DNA from: Aquihabitans sp. G128
GTDB taxonomy: Bacteria > Actinomycetota > Acidimicrobiia > Acidimicrobiales > Iamiaceae
Direction of reading: 5' to 3'
DNA: 64,000 nt
Assembly (NCBI RefSeq): GCF_019048865.1
Contig: NZ_CP077604.1
Span: forward strand, 2,356,001-2,420,000
The notes under the pieces are model-generated. The model was not told the origin of the DNA and ran no database searches. It saw nothing but the letters and a program-made list of their open reading frames with translations. Positions 53,466 to 61,222 of this stretch are shown piece after piece; within the stretch, counting starts at the first letter, position 1, and every line of letters begins with the position of its first letter. Position numbers and translations under genes: made by a program.

Positions 53466-54626
53466 ATGACGCAGCAGCCGCAGGTCGAGGGGTCCACCGA
53501 GCCGGGGTTCGAGGCGGTGGCCGACGCCTTCGCCGCCGGCTTCGCCCACGGCGAGGTGGGGGCGAGCTGCGCGCTCTACGTCGACGGCCAGCCCGTGGTC
53601 GACCTGTGGGGCGGCATCGCCGATCCCCGCAGCGGAGCGCCCTGGACGCGGGACACGGTGGCCATCGTGTTCTCCTGCACCAAGGGGGTGTCGTCGATCG
53701 TGGCCCACATGCTGGTGGAGCGGGGCCAGCTCGACCCCGACGCGCTGGTGACCGAGTACTGGCCCGAGTTCGGCGCCGCCGGGAAGGAGGCCACGACGGT
53801 GCGCGACGTGCTGAGCCACCGCACCGGCCTGCCGGTCGTCGACGGTCCCGTCACCATGGAGGACGTCGCCGACCCGGCCGGCATGGCCGCCCGCCTCGCG
53901 GCCCAGGCGCCGCTGTTCGCCCCGGGATCGGCCCACGCCTACCAGGCCGTCACGTTCAGCTGGACCTTCGGCGAGATCGTGCGGCGGGTCACCGGCGAGA
54001 GCATCGGCACCTTCGTGGCCCGCGAGGTCACCGGGCCGCTGGGCCTCGACCTGTGGATCGGCCTGCCGCCCGAGCTCGAAGGACGGGTCGCGCCCATCCA
54101 GCCCATCGACGTGCCGGCCGAGCTGGTGGAGCTGGTGCTGCCCACGGGCTCGCTGCCGTGGCGAGCCCTCACGCTCAACGGTCTGTTCCCGACGCTGATG
54201 GCCGGCGACGAGGTGGGCGTCAACGACCCGGCCGGCCACGGCGTCGAGCTGCCGGCGGCCAACGGCATCACCAACGCCCGGTCGCTGGCCCGCCTCTACG
54301 CCGCCACCATCGGCGAGGTCGACGGCGTCCGCCTGCTCCAGGCCGACACCGTGGCCGCCGCCTCGGAGGTCCGCTCGACGGGTGCGCCGTGGGGGGAGGA
54401 GGTGGCCGGCGCCAGCTGGGGCACCGGCTTCATGCGCCCGTTCCCCCGCCAGCCGATGCTGGGTGGCGGGTCCTTCGGCCACGACGGCGCCGGCGGCTCC
54501 ATCGCCTTCGCCACGCCCGAGCGGGGCATCGCCTTCAGCCACGTGGCCAACCAGATGCTGGTGACCCCCGAACCCGATCCGCGCACCGCCGCGCTGCTCG
54601 CCGCCGTCGAGGCCTGCCTCGGCTGA
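53466..54626 (+). CDS. Serine hydrolase, beta-lactamase/EstB family
   Basis: 386 residues from ATG 53466, 7 nt after TACGCT. Nucleophile motif S70-C-T-K73 in VFSCTKG, Tyr159 in AHAYQAVTF and HDGAGGS near the C-terminus replacing KTG. Such EstB-like proteins hydrolyse short esters, lactones or amides and are rarely true beta-lactamases. No signal peptide. It lies head-to-head with the amidohydrolase, and the two could act in one catabolic route. Confidence 0.88.
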   Translation: MTQQPQVEGSTEPGFEAVADAFAAGFAHGEVGASCALYVDGQPVVDLWGGIADPRSGAPWTRDTVAIVFSCTKGVSSIVAHMLVERGQLDPDALVTEYWPEFGAAGKEATTVRDVLSHRTGLPVVDGPVTMEDVADPAGMAARLAAQAPLFAPGSAHAYQAVTFSWTFGEIVRRVTGESIGTFVAREVTGPLGLDLWIGLPPELEGRVAPIQPIDVPAELVELVLPTGSLPWRALTLNGLFPTLMAGDEVGVNDPAGHGVELPAANGITNARSLARLYAATIGEVDGVRLLQADTVAAASEVRSTGAPWGEEVAGASWGTGFMRPFPRQPMLGGGSFGHDGAGGSIAFATPERGIAFSHVANQMLVTPEPDPRTAALLAAVEACLG

Positions 54627-54653
54627 GCGCCCCGCAGGTCAGGCGACGTTCTC

Positions 54654-54717
54654 CTACCGATCGGTAGAAGTTCCTTGACGGCGGTCGCTCGCGCGCAGAT
54701 TCTACAGACCTGTAGAA
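54654..54717. promoter_or_regulatory. Paired TetR operators with promoter
   Basis: Site 1 (54654-54667) is the perfect palindrome CTACCGATCGGTAG; site 2 (54700-54717) has arms TTCTACA and TGTAGAA. Both carry CTACnGAyCnGTAGAAG. Between them TTGACG (54675-54680) and GATTCT (54698-54703) form a 17-nt-spaced promoter, so site 1 lies just upstream of the -35 and site 2 covers the -10. They are the likely autoregulatory sites of the downstream TetR gene. Confidence 0.6.
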
Positions 54718-54746
54718 GTGTGCCCCGCCCGGCTCCAGGACGACCG

Positions 54747-55400
54747 ATGCCCGAACCCACCACCGCTGCCCCCGATGCCAGGTCCAGGCCCCGCGCACGG
54801 GCCGGCGCTGATGACCGCACCCGCCAGACCCGCGGCGAGGCCCGGCGCGAGCAGATCATCGCCGCTGCCGTCGAGCTGTTCGCCGCCAAGGGCTTCCGGG
54901 GCACGAGCATCGCCGAGCTGGCCGACCGCGTGGGCATGACCCACCCGGGGCTCCTCTACTACTTCGGCACCAAGGAGCGGCTGCTCGAAGAGGTGGTCGC
55001 CGCTCGCGAAGCCACCGAGCACGAGGCCTACCTCGGCTCGCTGGGCGAGCACGCCTCGGTGTTCCACCTCGACCAGGTCGCCCGGTTCGTCGTCGACCGC
55101 GCCGTGCTCGCCCGCCTGTACCTGGTGCTCGCCGCCGAGAACCTCGACCCCGGCGACCCGCTGCACGACTTCTTCGTCGAGCGCTACCGCTACGCCCGCG
55201 GCCTGGCCCGCGAGGTGCTGGCCCAGGACCAGGCCCTCGGCCTCGTCCGGGCCGACCTCGACGTCGAGCAGCTGGGCACCGAGGTCATCGCCACGATCAT
55301 GGGCCTCGAGGTCCAGTGGCTCATGGATCCCACCGCCATCGACCTGGTGGCCGTCGTCGGCCGCTACGTCGACGGCCTCCGAGAATGGCTCACCCCATGA
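54747..55400 (+). CDS. TetR-family regulator of the GH1 operon
   Basis: 217 residues from ATG 54747 (AGGA six nt upstream). HTH: AVELFAAKGFRGTSIAELAD and RVGMTHPGLLYYFGTKERLL. Ligand domain is helical. Its stop overlaps the GH1 start (ATGA), so regulator and enzyme are coupled, and two operators precede it. A glycoside or aglycone inducer is likely by context. Confidence 0.9.
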   Translation: MPEPTTAAPDARSRPRARAGADDRTRQTRGEARREQIIAAAVELFAAKGFRGTSIAELADRVGMTHPGLLYYFGTKERLLEEVVAAREATEHEAYLGSLGEHASVFHLDQVARFVVDRAVLARLYLVLAAENLDPGDPLHDFFVERYRYARGLAREVLAQDQALGLVRADLDVEQLGTEVIATIMGLEVQWLMDPTAIDLVAVVGRYVDGLREWLTP

Positions 55401-56593
55401 CCACCTGGCCCGAAGGGTTCCTCTGGGGCACCGGTGCCTCCTCCACCCAGAGCGAGGGCGCCGCCCCCGCCTCCGACTGGTACGACTGGGAACGGGCCGG
55501 CCACGCCCCCATCTCGGGCGACGGCAACGGCTTCGCCACCCGCTACGCCGAGGACTTCGCGATCCTCGCCGAGCTCGGCCTCCCCCACCACCGCATCTCC
55601 ATCGAGTGGGCGCGCGTCGAGCCCGAACAGGGCCGCCACGACGCCGCCGCCGTGGCCCACTACCGCGCCGTGCTGCAGGCCGCGCTCGACGCCGGCATCG
55701 AGCCCTGGGTGTGCCTGCACCACTTCAGCCTCCCCCGCTGGTTCGCCGAGCTCGGCGGGTTCCTGGTGGCGGCCAACCGGACCGAGCACTGGGCCTGCCA
55801 CGTCGACTGGGTGGCGGAGACCTTCGGCGACCTGGTGCGGGGCTGGCAGCCGGTGAACGAGACCAACTACTACCCCTTCGCCGCCTACCTCGGCCGGGGG
55901 TGGCCGCCCGGCCACGACAGCTACGACGAGTGCGCCACGGTCAGCCAGCAGCTCCAGCTGGCCACCGCCGAGGCCGCGGTGCGGCTCAAGCAGACGGGTG
56001 CCCCGGTGTCGTCGATCTTCGGCCTCACCGGCTTCGAGGCGCTCGACGACGATCCGCGGACGCTGAGCCTGGCGTCCTTCCTCACCGACCTGCACTGGGA
56101 GGCGGGCCTGGGGCTCTACCGCGACGGGGTGCTGCGCGTGCCCGGCCGCGACCCCATCGAGCGGCCCGACCTCGCCGGCTCGTTCGACCTGATCGGCTTC
56201 AGCTTCTACACGACCATGGGCATCGCCGAGGGGGCCATGGTGGCGTACCCGGCGGACGCCCCCCGGTCGCCGCTGGGCTACGGCATCGACGCCGACGGCC
56301 TCGGCCGGGTGCTCGACCGGCTCCACGCCACCGTGCCCGGCGCGCCGATCCTGGTGGCCGAGTACGGCCTCGGCACCGATGACGACGCCCAGCGCGCCGC
56401 CTACCTGGAACGGGGCCTCGAGGTCGTGCAGGAGGCGCTGGCGAAGGGGATCGACGTGCGGGGCCTGTTCCACTGGACCGCAACCGACAACTACGAGTGG
56501 CTCCACGGCTACGACGTCTCGTTCGGCCTCATGGACCGCGACCGCAACGTCCGGCCGAGCGCCGAGGTGCTGCGCCGGGCCGCCCGGTCCTGA
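55397..56593 (+). CDS. Glycoside hydrolase family 1 beta-glycosidase
   Basis: 398 residues from ATG 55397. (beta/alpha)8 barrel: FLWGTGASSTQSEG at the first strand (Gln is replaced by a small residue), IEWARVEPEQG, acid/base E155 in QPVNETNYY (NET instead of the usual NEP) and nucleophile E322 in LVAEYGLG (usual TENG). It retains both Glu, so hydrolysis or transglycosylation of beta-glycosides is expected. No signal peptide. It is short for GH1 (usual 440-480), having lost loop regions. The specificity is open. Confidence 0.9.
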   Translation: MTTWPEGFLWGTGASSTQSEGAAPASDWYDWERAGHAPISGDGNGFATRYAEDFAILAELGLPHHRISIEWARVEPEQGRHDAAAVAHYRAVLQAALDAGIEPWVCLHHFSLPRWFAELGGFLVAANRTEHWACHVDWVAETFGDLVRGWQPVNETNYYPFAAYLGRGWPPGHDSYDECATVSQQLQLATAEAAVRLKQTGAPVSSIFGLTGFEALDDDPRTLSLASFLTDLHWEAGLGLYRDGVLRVPGRDPIERPDLAGSFDLIGFSFYTTMGIAEGAMVAYPADAPRSPLGYGIDADGLGRVLDRLHATVPGAPILVAEYGLGTDDDAQRAAYLERGLEVVQEALAKGIDVRGLFHWTATDNYEWLHGYDVSFGLMDRDRNVRPSAEVLRRAARS

Positions 56594-56609
56594 GCTGGCC
56601 GCCGCACGC

Positions 56610-56643
56610 GGAAGGGCCCACCGCGCTGGCGGTGGGCCCTTCC
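56610..56643. terminator. Bidirectional terminator, GH1 and PadR genes
   Basis: A perfect 15-bp stem (GGAAGGGCCCACCGC at 56610-56624, its complement at 56629-56643) with a GCTG loop sits between two convergent stops (56593 and 56666). It can terminate both. Confidence 0.8.
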
Positions 56644-56665
56644 GGTGGTGCGGGGATCGACGGGA

Positions 56666-57346
56666 TCAGGCCTCGGCGGCCAGGACCTCGTAGATCTTGC
56701 GGCGAGCCTCGGTGAGGATCTCGACCGCCTTGGCCTGCTGGGCGGTGCTGCCGGCCTGGAAGACCTGCTTCACCGCCGCCATGGTGGAGCCGAGCACCTC
56801 GCGGAGCTCGAGGACCACCGGCTCGGCGCCCAGGCCGGCCTGCTCCCACGGGGGCGGGCCCTCCCGGGAGTCGACGGCGGCCTGGCCCTCGTCGGTGAGG
56901 TCGAAGCGGCGCTTGCCCTCGACCTCCTCGCTGGTGACCAGGCCCTCCTCCTCGAGGAGGGTGAGGGTGGGGTACACCGACCCGGGGCTGGGGGTCCACG
57001 CACCGTTGGTGCGCTCGCCGAGCTCCTGGATCATCTCGTAGCCGTGCATGGGGCGCTCGGCGAGGAGGGCGAGGATCGCCAGCCGCACGTCGCCCCGACG
57101 GGCCCGGCCCCGGCCGCGGGGGCCGCCGAAGCCACCCCCACCGAAGCCGCCCATGCCGCCTCCGAAGGGGCCGCCGCGGGGACCGCCGCCGAAGCGGCCG
57201 CCCCGACCTCGGGGGCCCCGGCCGCCGAAGCGGTCCGCCGGGAACCCGCCCTCGGCCACGGTCTCGTCGTAGGCCGCCCGGCGGCGGCCACCTTCTGCTG
57301 AGGCCCACGGGCCCCGGTTGCTGCGTTCGTCGAACATCGTGTCCAA
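56666..57346 (-). CDS. PadR-family regulator with Gly/Arg-rich N-terminal extension
   Basis: 226 residues from TTG 57346; ATG 57337 (MFDERSNRG) is the more natural start. Residues about 35-85 are Gly-Arg-Phe rich (GGRFGGGPRGG type). The PadR winged helix follows: VRLAILALLAERPMHGYEMI, PSPGSVYPTLTLLEEEGLV, RFDLTDEG, then a dimerisation helix. The upstream dyad at 57377-57399 is its likely operator. PadR proteins usually sense phenolics or drugs; ligand unknown here. Confidence 0.9.
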   Translation of the reverse strand: MDTMFDERSNRGPWASAEGGRRRAAYDETVAEGGFPADRFGGRGPRGRGGRFGGGPRGGPFGGGMGGFGGGGFGGPRGRGRARRGDVRLAILALLAERPMHGYEMIQELGERTNGAWTPSPGSVYPTLTLLEEEGLVTSEEVEGKRRFDLTDEGQAAVDSREGPPPWEQAGLGAEPVVLELREVLGSTMAAVKQVFQAGSTAQQAKAVEILTEARRKIYEVLAAEA

Positions 57347-57376
57347 CCTTTCGTCGTTCTCGTTTGCGATGCAGTC

Positions 57377-57399
57377 ACGATATATCGGAAGCGTATCGT
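57377..57399. promoter_or_regulatory. PadR operator candidate
   Basis: ACGATA (57377-57382) faces TATCGT (57394-57399), and a perfect CGATATATCG lies at 57378-57387. It is the only AT-rich spot in the 107-bp divergent region between the PadR gene and the secreted esterase gene, so one site could control both. TTGACA starts at 57399. Confidence 0.5.
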
Positions 57400-57453
57400 T
57401 GACACCCCCCTCGCCGCAGCGACGTCGGTCACGCTCCGGTACGCTCCCCCGCC

Positions 57454-58563
57454 GTGCCCCACCTGCTGCGCCGCCCCCTGCTCCCCCTCGTCGCCCTCGC
57501 CCTGGTGCTGGCGGCCTGCTCCGGCAGCGACTCCGGCGGGGCCAGCTCGTCCGACGGCAGCAGCGGCACCAGCACCACCACCGCCCCGGCCAGCACCACC
57601 GCGGCGCCGGCCGCCACCACCACGACCGTCCCCACCGGCGTGGCCGCCGGGGCCGTGGCCCCCGGCAAGGCCGTGCGCTCGTCGGGCTGCGACACCGCCG
57701 ACGGCGCCAAGCTGAGCCTGGCGAAGCAGCCCATCGGCGACGGCCGCTTCTACCTGATCTCCACCCCGGGCGGCGACGGCGACACCCCCCGCCCCCTGGT
57801 GCTCGACCTCCACGGCCTGCTCGAGGGCGCCCAGATCCACAGCCAGATGTCGGGCTTCGGTCCCTACTCCCAGGAGCACGGCTTCGTGGCCGTCTTCCCC
57901 CACGGCAGCGGCAAGCCGGTGAAGTGGGACGTCGGCCTCGACCGCAAGGCCAACCCCGACCTCGTCTACCTCGACGCCGTCCTCGACGAGGTCGAGGCCC
58001 GGCACTGCATCGACACGTCGCGGGTCTACGCCACCGGCCTGTCCTACGGGGCGATCATGTCGTCGACGCTGGCCTGCGTGATGGGCGATCGCATCGCCGC
58101 CATCGCCCCGGTGGCCGGGCTCACCGTGCCGGAGGGCTGCAAGCCGTCGCGGCCCATCCCGGTGCTCACCTTCCACGGCACGGCCGACCCGATCCTGCTG
58201 TTCAACGGCGGCGTGGCCAACCTGAGCGGCCTGCTCGGCGGCAGCGACGAGAAGACCGAGCCGCCGAAGGCGGACCTGAACGGCAAGGGCTACCCCGCCG
58301 CCGCGGCGGCCTGGGCGAAGCTCGACGGCTGCACCGGCGAGCCCACCGACCAGGACCTCACCGCCAGCGTCATCCAGCGCACCTGGGAGTGCCCGGCCGA
58401 CTCGCCGGTGGAGTTCGACATCGAGGTCGGCGCCGGCCACTCGTGGCCCGGCAGCGAGTTCTCCAAGGGCATCGCCAACATCGTCGGTCCCACCGACGAC
58501 ACCATCGACGGCACCGACTTCATCTGGAAGTTCTTCCAGCGCTTCCAGCTGCCCGCCACCTGA
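57454..58563 (+). CDS. Secreted lipoprotein esterase, PHB-depolymerase/feruloyl-esterase-like
   Basis: 369 residues from GTG 57454, 8 nt after TACGCT. Lipobox LVLAACSGS, then a Ser/Thr/Ala linker of about 40 residues. Alpha/beta hydrolase core: PLVLDLHGLLEG (oxyanion), YATGLSYGAIMSS (nucleophile elbow G-L-S-Y-G), VLTFHGTADPI (Asp) and GAGHSWPG (His). Cys residues probably form disulfides. Relatives are LpqC-like esterases; polymer or phenolic ester substrates are possible. Confidence 0.9.
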   Translation: MPHLLRRPLLPLVALALVLAACSGSDSGGASSSDGSSGTSTTTAPASTTAAPAATTTTVPTGVAAGAVAPGKAVRSSGCDTADGAKLSLAKQPIGDGRFYLISTPGGDGDTPRPLVLDLHGLLEGAQIHSQMSGFGPYSQEHGFVAVFPHGSGKPVKWDVGLDRKANPDLVYLDAVLDEVEARHCIDTSRVYATGLSYGAIMSSTLACVMGDRIAAIAPVAGLTVPEGCKPSRPIPVLTFHGTADPILLFNGGVANLSGLLGGSDEKTEPPKADLNGKGYPAAAAAWAKLDGCTGEPTDQDLTASVIQRTWECPADSPVEFDIEVGAGHSWPGSEFSKGIANIVGPTDDTIDGTDFIWKFFQRFQLPAT

Positions 58564-58574
58564 GCGGCGGCCCC

Positions 58575-58596
58575 GCTGCGGGCCGGCTGCGGGCCG
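58575..58596. repeat. Tandem 11-bp repeat after the esterase gene
   Basis: GCTGCGGGCCG occurs twice in a row between convergent genes (stops 58563 and 58603). It can fold weakly but is not a clear terminator. Confidence 0.5.
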
Positions 58597-58602
58597 GCTC
58601 GC

Positions 58603-60243
58603 TCAGCGCTTGGCCAGGCGCTCGGCCACCTCGAGGCGCTTGCGCAGCTGGGCCACGGTGGCCTCGGTGATGCGCCCCACGCCGGACAGCCGGTTGAGCT
58701 CGGCGTTGACCTGGGCGTGGGTCTGGCCGGTGCGCCGCACCAGCAGGATCACCAGCTCGCTGTTCTGCTCGCGGAGGCGCTTCTTCTCCTCGCGGCGGGT
58801 GCGGGCGGCGTCGCCGCCGAACGCCACGCCCAGCTCGTCGAGCGAGCGGCGGTCACCGGCCAACGGGGGCGGCGGGGCGAGGTCGAGGACCAGCGTGGGG
58901 TCGTCGTCCAGGGTCAGCTCGAAGTCGTCGTCGACGTCGTCGGCGTCCCAGCTGTTGTGGGTCTCGTGCTCGGTGGCCACCGCCGAGAGGGCGGCGAACA
59001 GCGACAGCTGCTCCTCCTCGCCCTGCAGGTCGAGGGCGGCCTCGTCGCGCTCGAAGCGGTCGGTCTCGCGCTTGCGGAGGCTGTGGCGACGCTGGTCGGC
59101 GATCTGGAAGGCCCGGGACCGCAGGCGGGGGTCGTCGGGGATGAACAGGTACGCCTTCTGGTCCTTCACGCCCGGCGTCCACCGCACGAAGCGGCCGACG
59201 GCCTGGCGGAAGAACAGCTCGGTCGTGGTGGTGGTGGCGTAGACGCCCACCCGCAGCCGCGGGATGTCGACGCCCTCGGACACCATGCGGACGGCCACCA
59301 GCCAGGCATCGGTGCCCGACGCGAAGGTGGCGATGCGGTTCGACGCGTCGGGGTCGTCCGACAGCACGACGGTGGCCTGCTGGCCGAAGCGCTCCCGCAT
59401 GATGCGGACGATGCCGCGCGCGTGGTCCTGGTCGGTGGCGATGATCAGGCCGGCGGCGTTCGGCTGGTCGGCGCGGAGCTTCTCGAGCTGGGCGATGGCC
59501 TCGCGCAGGACGGTGGGCAGCCACTCGCCCTCGACCGAGAGGGCGGTGCGGAGCCGCTGGCTGGAGCGAGCCTGGTCGAGGGCGTCGTCGAACGGCGCGG
59601 CGTTCAGCGAGCCGTCCGGCTCCGTCCACTCCATGTGGCCGTTGGTGCGGGGGAAGTACACCGGCCGCACCACCCGGCGGTCGGCGAGCGCCTCCCCGTA
59701 GCCGTACTCGAAGTCGGGCGTGGCCTCTTCGAGCACGTAGTTGACGAACGGGATGGCTCGCGTGTCGGAGCGGAACGGCGTGCCGGAGATGGCCAGGCGG
59801 CGGGCCGCACCCTCGAAGGCCACCCGCACCGACTCGCCCCACGCCCGGTCGTCGCCGGCGTGGTGGATCTCGTCGAACACCACGAAGGCGTCCCGGGACA
59901 CGGTGGCCAGCGTCTCGGCGCTCGACGCCACCTGCTGGTAGGTGGTGACGATGCCGTGCATGTCGCTCGGCAACCGCCCGTCGGCCGCCGACCACGCCGG
60001 GTCGAGGTGCAGGGCGAACGCCGCCGCGGCCCGGGCCCACTGGACCTTCAGGTGGGCGGTGGGGGCCACCACCACGAGGCGCCGCCGGGGGTCCTGGGCC
60101 AGCACGTGGCGGGCCGCGGTGAGGGCGAAGGTGGTCTTGCCGGCGCCCGGGGTGGCCACGGTGAGGAAGTCGGCCTGGTCGCTGGCCACGAACTTCTCGA
60201 AGGCGGCCTTCTGCCACGGCCGGAGCCGGATGGAGCGGGTCAT
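58603..60243 (-). CDS. SF2 DEAD/DEAH-box helicase
   Basis: 546 residues from ATG 60243. Motif I TVATPGAGKTTFAL (K36), motif II VVFDEIHHAG (DEIH), motif III ISGTPFRSD, motifs V/VI around VSEGVDIPRL and QAVGRFVRW. The arrangement (RPWQKAAFEKF start) matches the restriction/repair-type SF2 group. The C-terminal 120 residues end in a Gln/Lys/Arg-rich helix region (QLRKRLEVAERLA). DNA or RNA substrate unknown; no nuclease partner nearby. Confidence 0.93.
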   Translation of the reverse strand: MTRSIRLRPWQKAAFEKFVASDQADFLTVATPGAGKTTFALTAARHVLAQDPRRRLVVVAPTAHLKVQWARAAAAFALHLDPAWSAADGRLPSDMHGIVTTYQQVASSAETLATVSRDAFVVFDEIHHAGDDRAWGESVRVAFEGAARRLAISGTPFRSDTRAIPFVNYVLEEATPDFEYGYGEALADRRVVRPVYFPRTNGHMEWTEPDGSLNAAPFDDALDQARSSQRLRTALSVEGEWLPTVLREAIAQLEKLRADQPNAAGLIIATDQDHARGIVRIMRERFGQQATVVLSDDPDASNRIATFASGTDAWLVAVRMVSEGVDIPRLRVGVYATTTTTELFFRQAVGRFVRWTPGVKDQKAYLFIPDDPRLRSRAFQIADQRRHSLRKRETDRFERDEAALDLQGEEEQLSLFAALSAVATEHETHNSWDADDVDDDFELTLDDDPTLVLDLAPPPPLAGDRRSLDELGVAFGGDAARTRREEKKRLREQNSELVILLVRRTGQTHAQVNAELNRLSGVGRITEATVAQLRKRLEVAERLAKR

Positions 60244-60323
60244 CGCCGGGTTGCGGAGGGGTGGGCCAGGTCACGCACGGGAGCAACGAGTCTGCCACGC
60301 CGGCCCCGGCCGCCGGACCCCGC

Positions 60324-60345
60324 CGAGGGTGATCTCCGACCCTCG
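60324..60345 (-). terminator. Hairpin after the Cys-His-Asp protein gene
   Basis: CGAGGGT (60324-60330) and ACCCTCG (60339-60345) pair perfectly with an eight-base loop. It lies just after the leftward stop at 60350. Confidence 0.5.
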
Positions 60346-60349
60346 CCGG

Positions 60350-61174
60350 TCAGGTGGGACGGGTGCCGGTGCGGGCCGCGAAGGCGTCGACGGCGTCGGC
60401 CCAGGTGGGCAGGACCTCGGTGGCGGCGGGGTGGTCGGTGAAGCGCCCGTGGCCGTCCTCGTCGCACGAGGCGTCGACCACGCGGCCGTCGACGTGGAGG
60501 CGCGCGAAGGGGCGGTTGGCCACCCCGGTGTGGGTCACCGACACCGCGGCCAGGGCGTGGACGTCGCCGCGATCGAGGGCCGGGCCGAGGACGCGGTACC
60601 GGAGCGTGGTGCCCCAGTGGTCGAGCCGCACCGAGAGGTCCCAGCCGTGGTCGGGCTCCGGGCCGAGCGCCGCCCAGCACGGGCCGGCGGTGCCTTCCAC
60701 CACCTCGTCGGGCGCGGTCGGGATCGGCAGGCCGATGCCGAAGAACGGGTCGCACGCCCAGGTCGTCCCCTCGACGTCGGCCACCACCGCGGCGTGCACG
60801 TCGACCACGGGGGCGCCCTCGTCGATCCGCCGGGTGGCCGCCACCCGCACGGGGCCCACCTCGGCGTAGTCGACCAGCGCGGCCATCACCGTGGCGAGCA
60901 CCCAGCACGACCACGACGGTGAGGGGGCGCCGCCCGGCGGGGCCGAGCCGATGGCGAGCTGGTGCGCCAGCACCTGCTTGGCGAGGGCGTCGACGTCGGC
61001 CCCCGGCGGCACCTCGCCGGCGGCCACGGCGGCCAGCTTGGCCGTGGACCCGGTGGGCACCCGCTCGGGCAGCCGCACCGCCAGCGCCGCCGGCCCGTCG
61101 CCGCCGGCCCAGCCCAGCGCCTCGGCCAGGTCCCGCGCCACCCCCGCATCGATCCGCCAGGTCCGCTCGCCCAC
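60350..61174 (-). CDS. Possible Cys-His-Asp acyltransferase or transglutaminase-like protein
   Basis: 274 residues from GTG 61174, 6 nt after GACACT. Three segments in the right order suggest a cysteine-protease-like triad: SPSWSCWVLATVM (Cys), VVDVHAAVVAD (His) and WACDPFFGIG (Asp). The spacing is that of arylamine N-acetyltransferases and transglutaminase-like domains. Overall resemblance to either is weak, and RGGYCFE of true NATs is absent. No signal peptide. Confidence in the gene is high, in the function low. Confidence 0.75.
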   Translation of the reverse strand: MGERTWRIDAGVARDLAEALGWAGGDGPAALAVRLPERVPTGSTAKLAAVAAGEVPPGADVDALAKQVLAHQLAIGSAPPGGAPSPSWSCWVLATVMAALVDYAEVGPVRVAATRRIDEGAPVVDVHAAVVADVEGTTWACDPFFGIGLPIPTAPDEVVEGTAGPCWAALGPEPDHGWDLSVRLDHWGTTLRYRVLGPALDRGDVHALAAVSVTHTGVANRPFARLHVDGRVVDASCDEDGHGRFTDHPAATEVLPTWADAVDAFAARTGTRPT

Positions 61175-61222
61175 CTCGCGAGTGTCGCACCGTCGGCGGA
61201 CCCGGCTGGCACGCGGCGCGGG

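Noticed and set aside
50085..54542. A 1485-codon leftward open frame
   Set aside because: Only its last 461 codons (DUF222/HNH) are real; the rest is the shadow of the amidohydrolase and esterase genes on other frames.
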